Origin: MB1-2 sp046566065
GTDB lineage: Bacteria > Actinomycetota > CADDZG01 > WHSQ01
Length of the DNA: 64,000 bases
NCBI GenBank assembly: GCA_046566065.1
Contig: JBKHXK010000007.1
Location: 1-64,000, forward strand
Reading direction: 5' to 3'
A model generated the notes under the pieces. That model had not been told where the DNA came from, did no database searches, and saw only the letters and a list, made by a program, of their open reading frames with translations. How positions within the stretch are numbered: position 1 is the first letter of the stretch; every line of letters begins with the position of its first letter. Below are positions 51,995-61,212 of the stretch, in pieces. A program made the position numbers and the translations under genes.

Positions 51995-52072
51995 ATGAAG
52001 GAGATGTTTCTTCTGGATCCTTTCGGCGTAACGATCGCGAACTTCGCCATCGTTCCCCAGAAGTTCGGATAG
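51995..52072 (+). CDS. 25-residue ORF repeating the C-terminus of permease 1
   Basis: In the 87-bp gap between the permease genes a short ORF (ATG 51995, a second ATG at 52004) ends NFAIVPQKFG then TAG, the same nine residues as the end of permease 1. The two copies differ at GCG/GCC, CCT/CCC, CAA/CAG and GGC/GGA, all synonymous. AAGGAG lies inside the ORF, too close to the second ATG to be a standard site. It may be a partial duplication kept at protein level, or a very small membrane peptide. Confidence 0.4.
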   Translation: MKEMFLLDPFGVTIANFAIVPQKFG

Positions 52073-52079
52073 GAGAGGC

Positions 52080-52937
52080 GTGGCTCAGGCATCTGCGGGA
52101 CTGAGGAGGACCTTCGGCGCACCGGGCCGGATAGTCAACCGCGGGATCGACAGCCTGGCGAACATCGGCGAGCAGATGATCTTCATGGCGAAGTCGCTGT
52201 TCGACGTGGTTCCTGCGATCCGCCACGGCGGCGAGGTGGCCCGGCTCATCTCGGAGATCACACTGGGGGCCGGCGCTCTGATCGTGGGGGCCGGAACCGC
52301 AGGCGTCATCTTCTTCATGGCTTTCTTCACCGGCACGCAGGTGGGCCTCGAGGGTTTCAAGGGCCTGCAGCTGATCGGGGCCGAGGCCTTCACGGGCTTC
52401 GTGTCCGCCTTCGCCAACACCCGCGAGATCACGCCATTGATCGCGGGCGTCACGCTGGCTGCACAGGTCGGTGCCGGCTTCACGGCCGAGCTTGGAGCGA
52501 TGAGGGTCAACGAGGAGATCGACGCCCTCGAGACGATGGCCGTGCGACCGGTCCCCTACCTGATCTCCACCCGGATCATCGCCGCCCTCGTGGCGATCAC
52601 ACCTCTCTATCTGATCTCGCTGTTCGCCTCTTACATCGCGACGGAGCTCGTCGTCACCAAGCTCTTGGGGCTCTCCGGCGGTACCTACGCGCACTATTTC
52701 TCTCTCTTCCTGCCTGCCGTCGACGTGTTCTATTCGTTGATAAAGGCAGTGGTCTTCGCGATCACGGTTGCACTTATCCATTGCTATTACGGGTTCAACG
52801 CATCTGGTGGACCGGCCGGAGTGGGCATCGCCGTGGGCAAGGCGATCCGGGCGTCCATCGTGGCGGTGAACCTTCTGAACCTGATGATGTCGGCGTTCAT
52901 GTGGGGGGTTACGGACACCGTCCGCATCGCCGGTTAG
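52080..52937 (+). CDS. yrbEB: YrbE/MlaE permease 2 of the Mce transporter
   Basis: 285 residues from GTG 52080 behind GGAGAGG. NTREITPLIAGVTLAAQVGAG, INEEIDALETMAV (here VNEEIDALETMAV) and CYYGFNASGGPAGVGIAVGKA are MlaE/YrbE hallmarks. It pairs with permease 1 to form the transmembrane part. Confidence 0.92.
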   Translation: MAQASAGLRRTFGAPGRIVNRGIDSLANIGEQMIFMAKSLFDVVPAIRHGGEVARLISEITLGAGALIVGAGTAGVIFFMAFFTGTQVGLEGFKGLQLIGAEAFTGFVSAFANTREITPLIAGVTLAAQVGAGFTAELGAMRVNEEIDALETMAVRPVPYLISTRIIAALVAITPLYLISLFASYIATELVVTKLLGLSGGTYAHYFSLFLPAVDVFYSLIKAVVFAITVALIHCYYGFNASGGPAGVGIAVGKAIRASIVAVNLLNLMMSAFMWGVTDTVRIAG

Positions 52938-52975
52938 CAACTCAAAGGAGTTCGTAGATCAGAAGGCTGCGGCAT

Positions 52976-54067
52976 GTGCTGGTGGGCATCCTGGCTCTCG
53001 CCATGGGGGTCGGTGCCGTCGCGCTCACCGGGATGATGCTCACCGGTGCGATCAAGAGCAAGGTCGTCAACACGACGGCCGTGTTCGAGAACTGCGGCCA
53101 GGGCTTACGCGTCGGCGGCGACGTCAAGCTGCGAGGTGTGCTGGTTGGCCGGCTCGAGTCGATCGAGCTCCGCGACGGTGACTGCTTCGTCGGGCTCGAC
53201 CTGTTCCCGGAATCGGTGGAGCAGATCCCCGCGAACGTCGGAGCGGAGGTCAGGGCCAAAACCGTCTTCGGAGAGAAGTGGGTGGAGCTTCTGTTCCCCG
53301 ATGAGCCCGACGAAGCTCGCATCGCTGCCGATCAGACGATCGACAAAGAGAACACGCTGGATCCTCTCGAGGTCGAAACGATCCTGAACGTCGCGCTTCC
53401 GCTGTTGGACGCGATCGATCCCGAGCATCTCGCGGGGGCCCTCGAGGCGTTGGCGAACGGATTCGTCGGGCACGAGGACGCAGCGATCGCCGGGATCGAC
53501 GCCGGCATCGAGGCCCTCAAGCCCTTCAACGACAACGAGGATCGGCTGAAGTCCGGGATCGACCAGCTCGCCAGCTCGGCCGACGTCTTCGCCGACGTCG
53601 ATGACGACCTCCTCGATGCCCTCGACAACCTCGACGACGTGAACCGGTTCGCCGTCGAGAACGAGGCCCTGATCGAGGAGAACTTCGACAAGGCTCCCGA
53701 GCTGCTCCAGGAGCTCTCGACCTTGTTCGACACTCACTTCTTCGACTTCACGCGCATCGTCGATCGAGGGGCCACCGTGATCGGCGTCCTGGCAGCGAGA
53801 GCCGACGACCTGGATCGCTTGCTCGACGTGCTTCCGAGGTTCAATTCCGGTTGGATCCGCAACCTCGATCACCAGTGCCGTTACCGCCAGGCGACGGACG
53901 AGCCTGGGAAATCGGTCGGGGACCCGGTTCCCGGTCGATGCTGGCGGGTTCACAACCTGATCAGCCACAGCCAGGGCGCCTACGCGCCGGGTGACGAGCC
54001 ACGGCCCCGAGATAACGGACCGGGAGGGCTGGAGCAGTTGTTCACGCCGGCGGAGGCGGAGCGATGA
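52976..54067 (+). CDS. mceA: MCE protein 1 (MlaD-like), start uncertain
   Basis: At least 363 residues. One TM segment (first 25 residues), an MCE domain (about 35-115: TTAVFENCGQGLRVGGDVKLRG...), then a helical region and a Cys-containing tail. GTG 52976 is the first canonical start but lies 25 nt after the only Shine-Dalgarno (AAAGGAG, 52944-52950). The frame opens earlier, and an ATC at 52958, 7 nt after that site, would restore the usual basic N-terminus (RRLRHVLVGI). Confidence 0.87.
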   Translation: MLVGILALAMGVGAVALTGMMLTGAIKSKVVNTTAVFENCGQGLRVGGDVKLRGVLVGRLESIELRDGDCFVGLDLFPESVEQIPANVGAEVRAKTVFGEKWVELLFPDEPDEARIAADQTIDKENTLDPLEVETILNVALPLLDAIDPEHLAGALEALANGFVGHEDAAIAGIDAGIEALKPFNDNEDRLKSGIDQLASSADVFADVDDDLLDALDNLDDVNRFAVENEALIEENFDKAPELLQELSTLFDTHFFDFTRIVDRGATVIGVLAARADDLDRLLDVLPRFNSGWIRNLDHQCRYRQATDEPGKSVGDPVPGRCWRVHNLISHSQGAYAPGDEPRPRDNGPGGLEQLFTPAEAER

Positions 54068-55062
54068 GGTCGACCGCTCTCAAGCTCGCGTCCTTCACCG
54101 TGTTCACGATCATCGTGACCGTCTGGCTCGCGTCGGTGATCGGCAAGCTCGCGTTCTTCGACACCAACTATCAGGTGAAGGCCGTCTTCACAGACGCGAC
54201 GGGCGTTCTGAACGGCGACTCGGTCAAGATCGCCGGCGTCGAGATCGGCAAGGTGGTGGGTTTCGAGGTGATCGAAGGTGAAGCCCATGTCGAGATGGAG
54301 ATACAAGGGGGCGTCGACCTGCCCGAGAACGCGATCGCAGAGATCAAATTCCTGAACCTGCTTGGGCAGCGCGTGATCAACATCGTGAAGCCCGAGGAGC
54401 CATCGTCCGAGGTCCTCGAGGCCGGCGCCACGATCCCCGTGCAGAACACACGTCCCGCGCTCGACCTCTCGGTCGTGTTCAACAACCTGCGTCCGTTGAT
54501 CCAGTCCACCAACCCTGAGGAGATCAACACGGTCGCTCGCGCGGTGCTCGAGGTGTTCGAGGGCCGGGAAGGCGATCTGGCGGCGATCCTCGGAAACGTC
54601 GGAGAACTGACCAGCACACTGGCCGACCGCGATCAACGCCTGGCGCGCCTGGTCGAGAACCTCGATCAGGTGACCGCCGTCCTGAACTCGCAGGAAGGAA
54701 ACATCCGCACGAGCCTCAGAGAGTTCACCGCCTTCATGGAATCCCTGGTCGAGCTCACGCCTCAGCTCAAGCGGACCATCGACGATCTGACCGTGGCGTC
54801 CGACAAGTTCGGCACGTTGATCGCTCGTAACCGGATGAACCTCGAAGCGGACCTGGCCGACCTGGCGACCCTCCTCGAGATCGTCAATCAGAACCTCGGC
54901 CCCCTCGACCGTGTGGCCAAGAACCTCAAGGAGGTCCTGCTCTCCACCGGTCGCTCCCAGGGTTACGGCAAGTGGTACAACCTCTACGTCGTCAACTTCT
55001 GCCCCGAGGCCGGCGCCTTCGGAGCGCCCGACCTGCCCGCGCGACTGGACTGCGCACGGTGA
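54064..55062 (+). CDS. mceB: MCE protein 2
   Basis: 332 residues; ATG overlaps the previous stop. TM anchor 8-28, MCE domain about 36-115 (VKAVFTDATGVLNGDSVKIAG, VGFEVIEGEAHVEME), then a helical needle-forming region (130-300) and a C-terminal Cys pair (NFCPEAG, LDCAR). Six such proteins are thought to build the tunnel that moves lipids across the cell envelope. Confidence 0.92.
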   Translation: MRSTALKLASFTVFTIIVTVWLASVIGKLAFFDTNYQVKAVFTDATGVLNGDSVKIAGVEIGKVVGFEVIEGEAHVEMEIQGGVDLPENAIAEIKFLNLLGQRVINIVKPEEPSSEVLEAGATIPVQNTRPALDLSVVFNNLRPLIQSTNPEEINTVARAVLEVFEGREGDLAAILGNVGELTSTLADRDQRLARLVENLDQVTAVLNSQEGNIRTSLREFTAFMESLVELTPQLKRTIDDLTVASDKFGTLIARNRMNLEADLADLATLLEIVNQNLGPLDRVAKNLKEVLLSTGRSQGYGKWYNLYVVNFCPEAGAFGAPDLPARLDCAR

Positions 55063-56039
55063 GCATCAAGAACTTCCGCGAGCGCTCGCCGGTCCTCGTC
55101 GGGATCGTCTCGATCCTCGCGATCACCGCCATGACGACGTTCGCCTTCTTCATCGATCGCATCCCGGCTCTGAAGCAGGCCTACGAGGTACAGGCCGAGT
55201 TCTCGGACGCAGCCGGACTCTCCACCGAGAACCAGGTGCGCGTCGCGGGCATCAAGGTCGGAACCGTCTCCGAGATAGAGCTCGCCGGGGACCGGGTGCT
55301 CGTAACGATGGAGATCGACAACGGCATCGAGATCCCGAGCGATGCCTTCGCCGAGATCAAGCTGGCCACTCTCCTCGGCACGAAGTTCATCGACATCGAG
55401 TCGAAGGGTGGCGAGCCCTACCTCGCGGACGGCGACATCATCCCCTTGGAGAAGACGTCGGTGCCGTACGAGATCTACCAGGCCTCCAACCAGGGCACGG
55501 CCGTGTTGGAAGACCTCGACGGGCAGGCGCTCAACGACATGCTCGTCCAGCTCACCAAGCTGACGCGTGTGGCGCAGGACGAAGTGGGCTTCGCGCTCGA
55601 GGGTCTGAACGACCTCGGCACGGGGCTCACCCAGAAAGACAAAGAGCTCCGCTCATTGCTCAGCGGATCGCGGGAGCTCACGGCGCTGCTGAACGATGAA
55701 GGCGACGAGTTGGTCCGGCTGATCGACGCGTCCAACAGCGTCCTCGGTTCTCTGGCCCGGAAGCGCGAAGAGCTCCAGTCGTTGCTGTCGGTCACCCGGC
55801 AGATGGCTCGTACCGTCACGACGGTGCTCGCGGAGAACCGCGGCAACCTCGACACGATCCTCGATGACCTCCACAACGCCTTGTTGGTCCTGGAACGGAA
55901 CATCGAACATCTCGACGTCGCCTTCCAGTACGCAGGCCCCTCCAGTCGCTACTTCGCCTCGATCTGGACGCAGGGTCGCTGGGGCGACATCTACTCGTGC
56001 GCCCTCGTCCTATCCCAGAGCTGCGAGAACGACGAATGA
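55059..56039 (+). CDS. mceC: MCE protein 3
   Basis: 326 residues from GTG 55059, overlapping the previous TGA (GTGA). TM anchor about 12-34, MCE domain 40-120 (VQAEFSDAAGLSTENQVRVAG), long helical region with heptads (LLSGSRELTALLNDEGDELVRL), C-terminal two-Cys segment. Confidence 0.92.
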   Translation: MSIKNFRERSPVLVGIVSILAITAMTTFAFFIDRIPALKQAYEVQAEFSDAAGLSTENQVRVAGIKVGTVSEIELAGDRVLVTMEIDNGIEIPSDAFAEIKLATLLGTKFIDIESKGGEPYLADGDIIPLEKTSVPYEIYQASNQGTAVLEDLDGQALNDMLVQLTKLTRVAQDEVGFALEGLNDLGTGLTQKDKELRSLLSGSRELTALLNDEGDELVRLIDASNSVLGSLARKREELQSLLSVTRQMARTVTTVLAENRGNLDTILDDLHNALLVLERNIEHLDVAFQYAGPSSRYFASIWTQGRWGDIYSCALVLSQSCENDE

Positions 56040-57490
56040 GCGACATGAGCCGTTTCATCAAACCGTTGGCGATCGCCGTCTCCACCCTGCTGGTGCTGGG
56101 CGGGGGCTACCTCGGCTACGACGCGTTGAAGGGAGAGGACGAGTCCTACAGGATCACCGCCTACTTCACGAAGGCGATCGGGCTCTTCCCGAATTCCGAC
56201 GTCAACATCCTCGGGGTGCCGGTCGGGAAGGTCGAATCGGTCGAGCCGATCGGCAGCAAGGTGAAAGTGGTCATGAGCGTCAGCAAGGAGCACAAGGTCC
56301 CTGCGGACGCGATCGCTCAGATCGTCCCGATCTCGGTCATCTCCGATCGGTACGTGCAGCTCGCTCCCGTCTACGAGGGTGGCGCAGCGCTGGAAGATGG
56401 CGCCGAGATCCCGGTCGAGAACACCTACATCCCCTCCGAGCTCGATGACGTGTTTAAGCAACTGAAGAAACTCCTCGACGCGATCGAGCCGGGCCAAGCC
56501 GGTGAGCCTGGGGCTCTGGGCGACCTGATCGTCCAGCTGGACAAGACGCTGCAGGACCGAGAGCAAGACCTGAAGGGCACGCTGATCACCGGCTCGCAGC
56601 TCACCTCGACCCTGGCGGACGCTCAAGACGACATCTCAGGCCTGCTTACGAACCTGAACGGGCTGTTCAACCAGCTGGCGACACGCGCCAACAGTTTCGG
56701 CTCCCTCAACCGGAACATGGCCCTGGTGATGGCCGCCCTGGCCGAGAGCCGGGACGACCTCGAGGGAACGCTCGTGAACCTCGGCGATCTGACGGACGAG
56801 GTAGGGAGCCTGGTCGAGGAACATGGCGACAGGTTGGGCAAGGACCTCGGCATCGCGGCGCGGATCGTGACCACGATCCTGGAGAGCCGGGCCTCGGTGG
56901 AGGAGTCCCTGCGCTGGCTGCCGGTCGTCGGCGAGGGTGCAGCCAGGGCATACAACCCAGAGTTCCGCGACATCGACGTGCGCGACAACGCCAACGCGAA
57001 GCTCGAGTGCGAGATCCTCGGTCCCCTGCCCGACTCGCCCATCAAGGACGCCCTGCGCGAGCACTGCCGCGAGCAGACCGGCGAGCCGGGGCGCCCGATG
57101 CGCGCCGCTCCACAGCCCCTCGACGTGCTGCGGAAACTCGACTGCGATGACGGCGTTCGCCAGGTCACCCGGCAGCTGCGTCGCGTGGAGGCGGTCGGTC
57201 TGCCCGAAGACGTGAAGGACGAGCTGCTCGACCCGCTTCGGAAGCAGCTCCGCAAGCTCAAGAAGAAGTGCAGGGAGCTGGGCCGTGAGATCGAGGATCA
57301 GGGGCTGCTGGAGCGGCTGGAGGAAGGCATCGGTGGGCTGCCCGACCTCGACGAGCCTCTGGACGGCGTCGGCGATCTGACCGGCAACGCCGGCATCAGG
57401 CCCGTGCCCGCGACCGAGGGTCCCTCGATGTGGAGCCGGTTCGGTGCTTGGATGAACGGCTTCTTGTCCTACGTGGGGGTGAGCTCGTGA
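56036..57490 (+). CDS. mceD: MCE protein 4 with long C-terminal extension
   Basis: 484 residues; ATG overlaps the previous stop. TM anchor 9-28, MCE domain about 37-120 (ITAYFTKAIGLFPNSDVNILG), helical region to about 310, then a 170-residue extension with Cys residues (LECEILGP, REHCREQ, LDCDDG, KKKCRELG) and heptad-like charge. The extension makes it the longest MCE protein here. Confidence 0.92.
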   Translation: MSDMSRFIKPLAIAVSTLLVLGGGYLGYDALKGEDESYRITAYFTKAIGLFPNSDVNILGVPVGKVESVEPIGSKVKVVMSVSKEHKVPADAIAQIVPISVISDRYVQLAPVYEGGAALEDGAEIPVENTYIPSELDDVFKQLKKLLDAIEPGQAGEPGALGDLIVQLDKTLQDREQDLKGTLITGSQLTSTLADAQDDISGLLTNLNGLFNQLATRANSFGSLNRNMALVMAALAESRDDLEGTLVNLGDLTDEVGSLVEEHGDRLGKDLGIAARIVTTILESRASVEESLRWLPVVGEGAARAYNPEFRDIDVRDNANAKLECEILGPLPDSPIKDALREHCREQTGEPGRPMRAAPQPLDVLRKLDCDDGVRQVTRQLRRVEAVGLPEDVKDELLDPLRKQLRKLKKKCRELGREIEDQGLLERLEEGIGGLPDLDEPLDGVGDLTGNAGIRPVPATEGPSMWSRFGAWMNGFLSYVGVSS

Positions 57491-58602
57491 TGCGCTCGCG
57501 CCTCAAGAAGACCGCTCTCGCCCTGACGCTCATGATGCTGACTTCCTCGTGCGCCGTCCTCGGTTTCGCCGGCGGCTGTGACGGCACCGCGATCATCGGG
57601 ATCTTCGAAGAGGTCGGGGACCTGGTCGAGAACTCGAACGTGCAGTCCTCCGACGTCAAGATCGGCACCGTTCAGACGATCGAGCTCGACGGGTGGAACG
57701 CCAAGGTCTCGATGTGCATCGACCCCGAAGAGAAACTGCCTGCGGACGCGAAGCTCGTCGTGCGCACCACCTCCTTGCTGGGAGAGAAGTTCGTCGACGT
57801 CCAGGCGATCAACCCCGGGCCGCCGTTCCTCGAGGACGGCGACATCCTCGACACCGATCAGACCGGCAAGGCGACGGAGCTCGAAGAGGTCTTCGCGAAG
57901 CTCGCCAGCATCCTGGGCACAGGGAACCTGGAGCAGTTGAACCGTTTCACGAGCGCCCAGGCGAACATCCTGCGAGACAACGCCGGCGACCTGCGCGAGG
58001 TCCTCAGCCGCCTTCGCCGGTTCACCGACGTTCTGGCCGGTCGCAGCGATCAGATCGCCAGCTCCGTGGACTCGCTCGATTCCGTCGCGCAGACGGTGCT
58101 GGGCGATCGCTCGGTCCTCGAGAGCTTCCTGGCCTCCTTCGCCGACTCCTCCAGGGTGTTGAACCGTCAGAAGGAGGGCCTAGAGCGCTTGCTCGTGACG
58201 CTCGAGGAGTTCACCAACATCTCGGTTCGCCTCCTCGACCAGACCGAAGAAGGGGTCAACCGCCAACTCGAGGACCTGCGTCCGGTGCTGTCGACGGCCG
58301 TGGCGAACAGCGAGAACCTCAGACGCGCTTTGCAGACACTGGCGACCTTCGCGGAATGGTTCCCCGAGACCGCCCCGGGCGACTACGTCCAGCTCGACGT
58401 CTGTCAGGCGCCCCCCGAGGAATACGGACAGGGGCTCACCTGCGAGCAGTCGGATCGCAACGACGACCCGAGCCGCAGCGCGGGAACGGAGGCTCCCTCT
58501 GACTCGCTGGGCACCGCACCGGGGAGTTCAAGCTCCTACGGCTACCCGGCCGAGAACTCACTCGAGCTGATCCTGTACCAGCCCTTGAGGAGCGCCCGAT
58601 GA
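57490..58602 (+). CDS. mceE: MCE protein 5, lipoprotein (LprK/MceE type)
   Basis: 370 residues; ATG 57490 shares its A with the previous TGA (GTG 57487 also possible). The signal peptide ends in LTSSC, a lipobox, as in the fifth protein of mycobacterial mce operons. MCE domain (SNVQSSDVKIGTVQTIEL), helical region, Ser-rich tail. Confidence 0.92.
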   Translation: MRSRLKKTALALTLMMLTSSCAVLGFAGGCDGTAIIGIFEEVGDLVENSNVQSSDVKIGTVQTIELDGWNAKVSMCIDPEEKLPADAKLVVRTTSLLGEKFVDVQAINPGPPFLEDGDILDTDQTGKATELEEVFAKLASILGTGNLEQLNRFTSAQANILRDNAGDLREVLSRLRRFTDVLAGRSDQIASSVDSLDSVAQTVLGDRSVLESFLASFADSSRVLNRQKEGLERLLVTLEEFTNISVRLLDQTEEGVNRQLEDLRPVLSTAVANSENLRRALQTLATFAEWFPETAPGDYVQLDVCQAPPEEYGQGLTCEQSDRNDDPSRSAGTEAPSDSLGTAPGSSSSYGYPAENSLELILYQPLRSAR

Positions 58603-59816
58603 TCGGCTGGCGGATCAAGGTCAACCTGATCGCATTCCTGGTGATCTCGCTGGGCTTGGTCTTCGCGATGGCAACCCAGGTCCTGTCGATCCTCCAGCCG
58701 CGTTACTCGGTCCACGCGATGTTCCCCGACGCCGGTGGCGTCTTCACCAACCAGGAGGTGACCTACCGCGGCATCACGGTGGGCCAGGTCGGAGAGATGA
58801 AGGTCACCGAAGAGGGCGTCGACATCGAGCTGCTGATCGACGAGAAGTACAACGAGATCCCGGCGGAAGATGTCGAGGCCCGCGTGATGTTCAAGAGCGC
58901 GGTCGGAGAGCAGTTCGTCGACATCCTGCCGGCCTCGGACGGCGAGCCCTATCTCCAGGACGAAGACGTCATCCCGATGGAGCAGAACACGATCCCGGTC
59001 AGCACCCAAGAACTGCTGACCACCCTGGAGGCGGTTCTGCGCGGGGTGCCGCCCGACGCGCTCGAGGGGGCCGTGGACGCTCTGGGCGTGGGTCTCACCG
59101 GTCACGGCCCGGATATCGCGACGATCATCGAGTCGATGGCCGAGCTGGCGCAGCTGTTCGCCGAGAAAGCTCCCGAGGTGCAGGGCATCCTGCGCGAGGG
59201 AACCAAGGTCGGAGCGGCCTTCGTGGATTCCAGCGATGACTTCAAAGCGGCGATACGCGATCTGGTCGAGGTCTCCGAAGAGCTATCGCAGGACCGCGAC
59301 GCGCTCAAGCGACTGATGGAGAACACGAACTTCACGTCCGAGGAGGTCGTAGGCCTCTTGCGGGACTACAAAGGCAACATCGACAAATTCCTCCCCGCGT
59401 TCGCGGAGCTGAACGATCTCCAAGCCGACCACGCCGGCGACCTGTCTCAACTCTTCGTCTGGCTGCCCGACGGGCTGGGCAACATCGCCAAAGCCTTCGA
59501 ACCGAAGACCGGGATGATCCGTTTCGGCCTCGTCAACGACAACGAGAACCACGCCTGCAGCTACGGCACCGAGCGGCGGCGGCCCTCGGACCGGAGCTTC
59601 CGCCTTCCGCCGAAGAACGCGCAGTGCGGCGGTTCGGCTTCGACCTCGGATACGAGCCGCTCATCCGATCGATCCCTCGGCCTGCCGCAGAGCGGGTCGT
59701 CCGGAAGCGGCAGTTCCCTCGAGGACCTCGGATCGATCGGAACCGGTGCGGTTCCGGCGCTTCCGGGACGCATGTCGGACTGGTCCTGGTCGCTGCTGTA
59801 CCTGAACGGCTTCTAG
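58599..59816 (+). CDS. mceF: MCE protein 6
   Basis: 405 residues; overlaps the previous gene by 4 bases. TM anchor about 7-28, MCE domain (VHAMFPDAGGVFTNQEVTYRG), helical region to about 305, then a Ser/Gly-rich disordered stretch and the terminal DWSWSLLYLNGF. Last MCE protein of the operon. Confidence 0.92.
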   Translation: MIGWRIKVNLIAFLVISLGLVFAMATQVLSILQPRYSVHAMFPDAGGVFTNQEVTYRGITVGQVGEMKVTEEGVDIELLIDEKYNEIPAEDVEARVMFKSAVGEQFVDILPASDGEPYLQDEDVIPMEQNTIPVSTQELLTTLEAVLRGVPPDALEGAVDALGVGLTGHGPDIATIIESMAELAQLFAEKAPEVQGILREGTKVGAAFVDSSDDFKAAIRDLVEVSEELSQDRDALKRLMENTNFTSEEVVGLLRDYKGNIDKFLPAFAELNDLQADHAGDLSQLFVWLPDGLGNIAKAFEPKTGMIRFGLVNDNENHACSYGTERRRPSDRSFRLPPKNAQCGGSASTSDTSRSSDRSLGLPQSGSSGSGSSLEDLGSIGTGAVPALPGRMSDWSWSLLYLNGF

Positions 59817-59834
59817 TCCGCTCTTCGGCGCACC

Positions 59835-59840
59835 TACACT
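59835..59840 (+). promoter_or_regulatory. Putative internal leaderless -10 (TACACT)
   Basis: TACACT ends 7 nt before GTG 59848, in the 31-bp gap after mceF, identical in hexamer and spacing to the site at 33849. Confidence 0.45.
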
Positions 59841-59847
59841 GTCGCCC

Positions 59848-60438
59848 GTGACCGATAGCCCCGCGACCCCCACCCAGGACGCCCCAGACCACGTGCCGGC
59901 GGCCCCCGAGGGTCGCAAGCGCTGGCTGGTTCCGGCGCTCGCAGCGGGTCTCGTCATCTCGCTTGCCCTTGCGGGCACTTTCGGATTCCTCTGGTTGCAA
60001 GCGGTGGACACCTCCCCCGAGGAGGTGGGCACCTACCTGACCGAGGAGACCCCGAAGGTGCACGAGGTCGCGAGCGAGGTCGCCACCCTGCTGATCAATT
60101 ACGACTCCACCAACCTCGACGAGCGCGCCGACCAGATCGTTCCCTTGTCCGTGGGTCGTTTCCGGCAGCAGTACGAAGAGCTGGTCTCGCAGGGCCTGGG
60201 TGAAGCCCTCGAGGACACGGCCGCCTCGTCGCGCGGTCAGATCCTGCAGGGCCCCGACATCAGCTTCGCCTCTCCTTCGGAGGCGATCGCGATCCTCGAA
60301 ACCACCCAGACGACGCAATCGAACGAGAACCCAGGGGGCCGGACCTTCAATTACGTGATGCGACTGACATTGATCGATACACCCGAGGGCGGTTGGAAGG
60401 TCAACCTCTTCGAGGTGCTGAGCCAACAGGAGAGCTGA
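59848..60438 (+). CDS. Mce-associated membrane protein
   Basis: 196 residues from GTG. A disordered Pro/Ala-rich N-terminus, one TM segment (about 27-50) and an extracytoplasmic domain (60-196) similar in layout to mycobacterial Mas proteins that follow mce genes. No Shine-Dalgarno; a leaderless -10 precedes it. Confidence 0.75.
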   Translation: MTDSPATPTQDAPDHVPAAPEGRKRWLVPALAAGLVISLALAGTFGFLWLQAVDTSPEEVGTYLTEETPKVHEVASEVATLLINYDSTNLDERADQIVPLSVGRFRQQYEELVSQGLGEALEDTAASSRGQILQGPDISFASPSEAIAILETTQTTQSNENPGGRTFNYVMRLTLIDTPEGGWKVNLFEVLSQQES

Positions 60439-61208
60439 TGGACTTCACCAACCCAGACATCTACATCGGATTCTTCACGCTTCTCTCACTAGAGATCGTG
60501 CTCGGGATCGACAACGTCGTCTTCATCTCGATCCTTGCGAGCAAGCTGCCGCAGGAACAACAGGCGAAGGCTCGTCAGGTGGGCCTGGCCGGTGCGTTGA
60601 TCACCCGCATCATCCTGTTGTTGACCTTGTCCTGGCTGATCGGGCTCACCGAGCCATTGTTCTCGATCTTCGGCAAAGATCTGTCGGGGCGAGACCTGAT
60701 CCTCCTCATAGGAGGTCTGTTCTTACTCGGAAAGGCGACCTACGAGATCCACGACAAGCTCGAAGGCCACGAGGGCCATGCAGAGAAGAAAGTCGCAGCC
60801 TCGTTCGTCGCAGTCATCGTGCAGATCATGCTGCTCGACATCGTGTTCTCGCTGGACTCGGTCATCACGGCGGTCGGGATGGTGGACGAGATCCCTGTGA
60901 TGATCGCGGCCGTCATTGTGGCGGTGGCGGTGATGCTCTTCTCCGTCGGGCCGATCAGCCGATTCATCGAGCAGCACCCCACGGTCAAGATACTGGCGCT
61001 CAGTTTCCTGCTGCTTATCGGACTGACGCTTCTGCTCGAGGGTCTGCATCAGGAGATCCCGAAGGGTTACATCTACTTCGCGATGGGGTTCTCGCTACTG
61101 GTGGAGATGATCAACCTTCGCGTGAGGGCGAAGCAGGGTCGCGATCAGGTCCATCTGAAACAGCGTTACGGCCACGGTCCGGGCACTCAGGCAGACACCA
61201 AGGCCTGA
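60438..61208 (+). CDS. TerC-family integral membrane protein
   Basis: 256 residues, about seven hydrophobic segments; ATG shares its A with the previous TGA. TerC motifs EIVLGIDNVVFISIL and LDIVFSLDSVITAVGM carry the paired acidic residues. Members are linked to tellurite resistance, Mn export and metalation of secreted proteins. A functional tie to the Mce operon is not established. Confidence 0.92.
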   Translation: MDFTNPDIYIGFFTLLSLEIVLGIDNVVFISILASKLPQEQQAKARQVGLAGALITRIILLLTLSWLIGLTEPLFSIFGKDLSGRDLILLIGGLFLLGKATYEIHDKLEGHEGHAEKKVAASFVAVIVQIMLLDIVFSLDSVITAVGMVDEIPVMIAAVIVAVAVMLFSVGPISRFIEQHPTVKILALSFLLLIGLTLLLEGLHQEIPKGYIYFAMGFSLLVEMINLRVRAKQGRDQVHLKQRYGHGPGTQADTKA

Positions 61209-61212
61209 GCTC

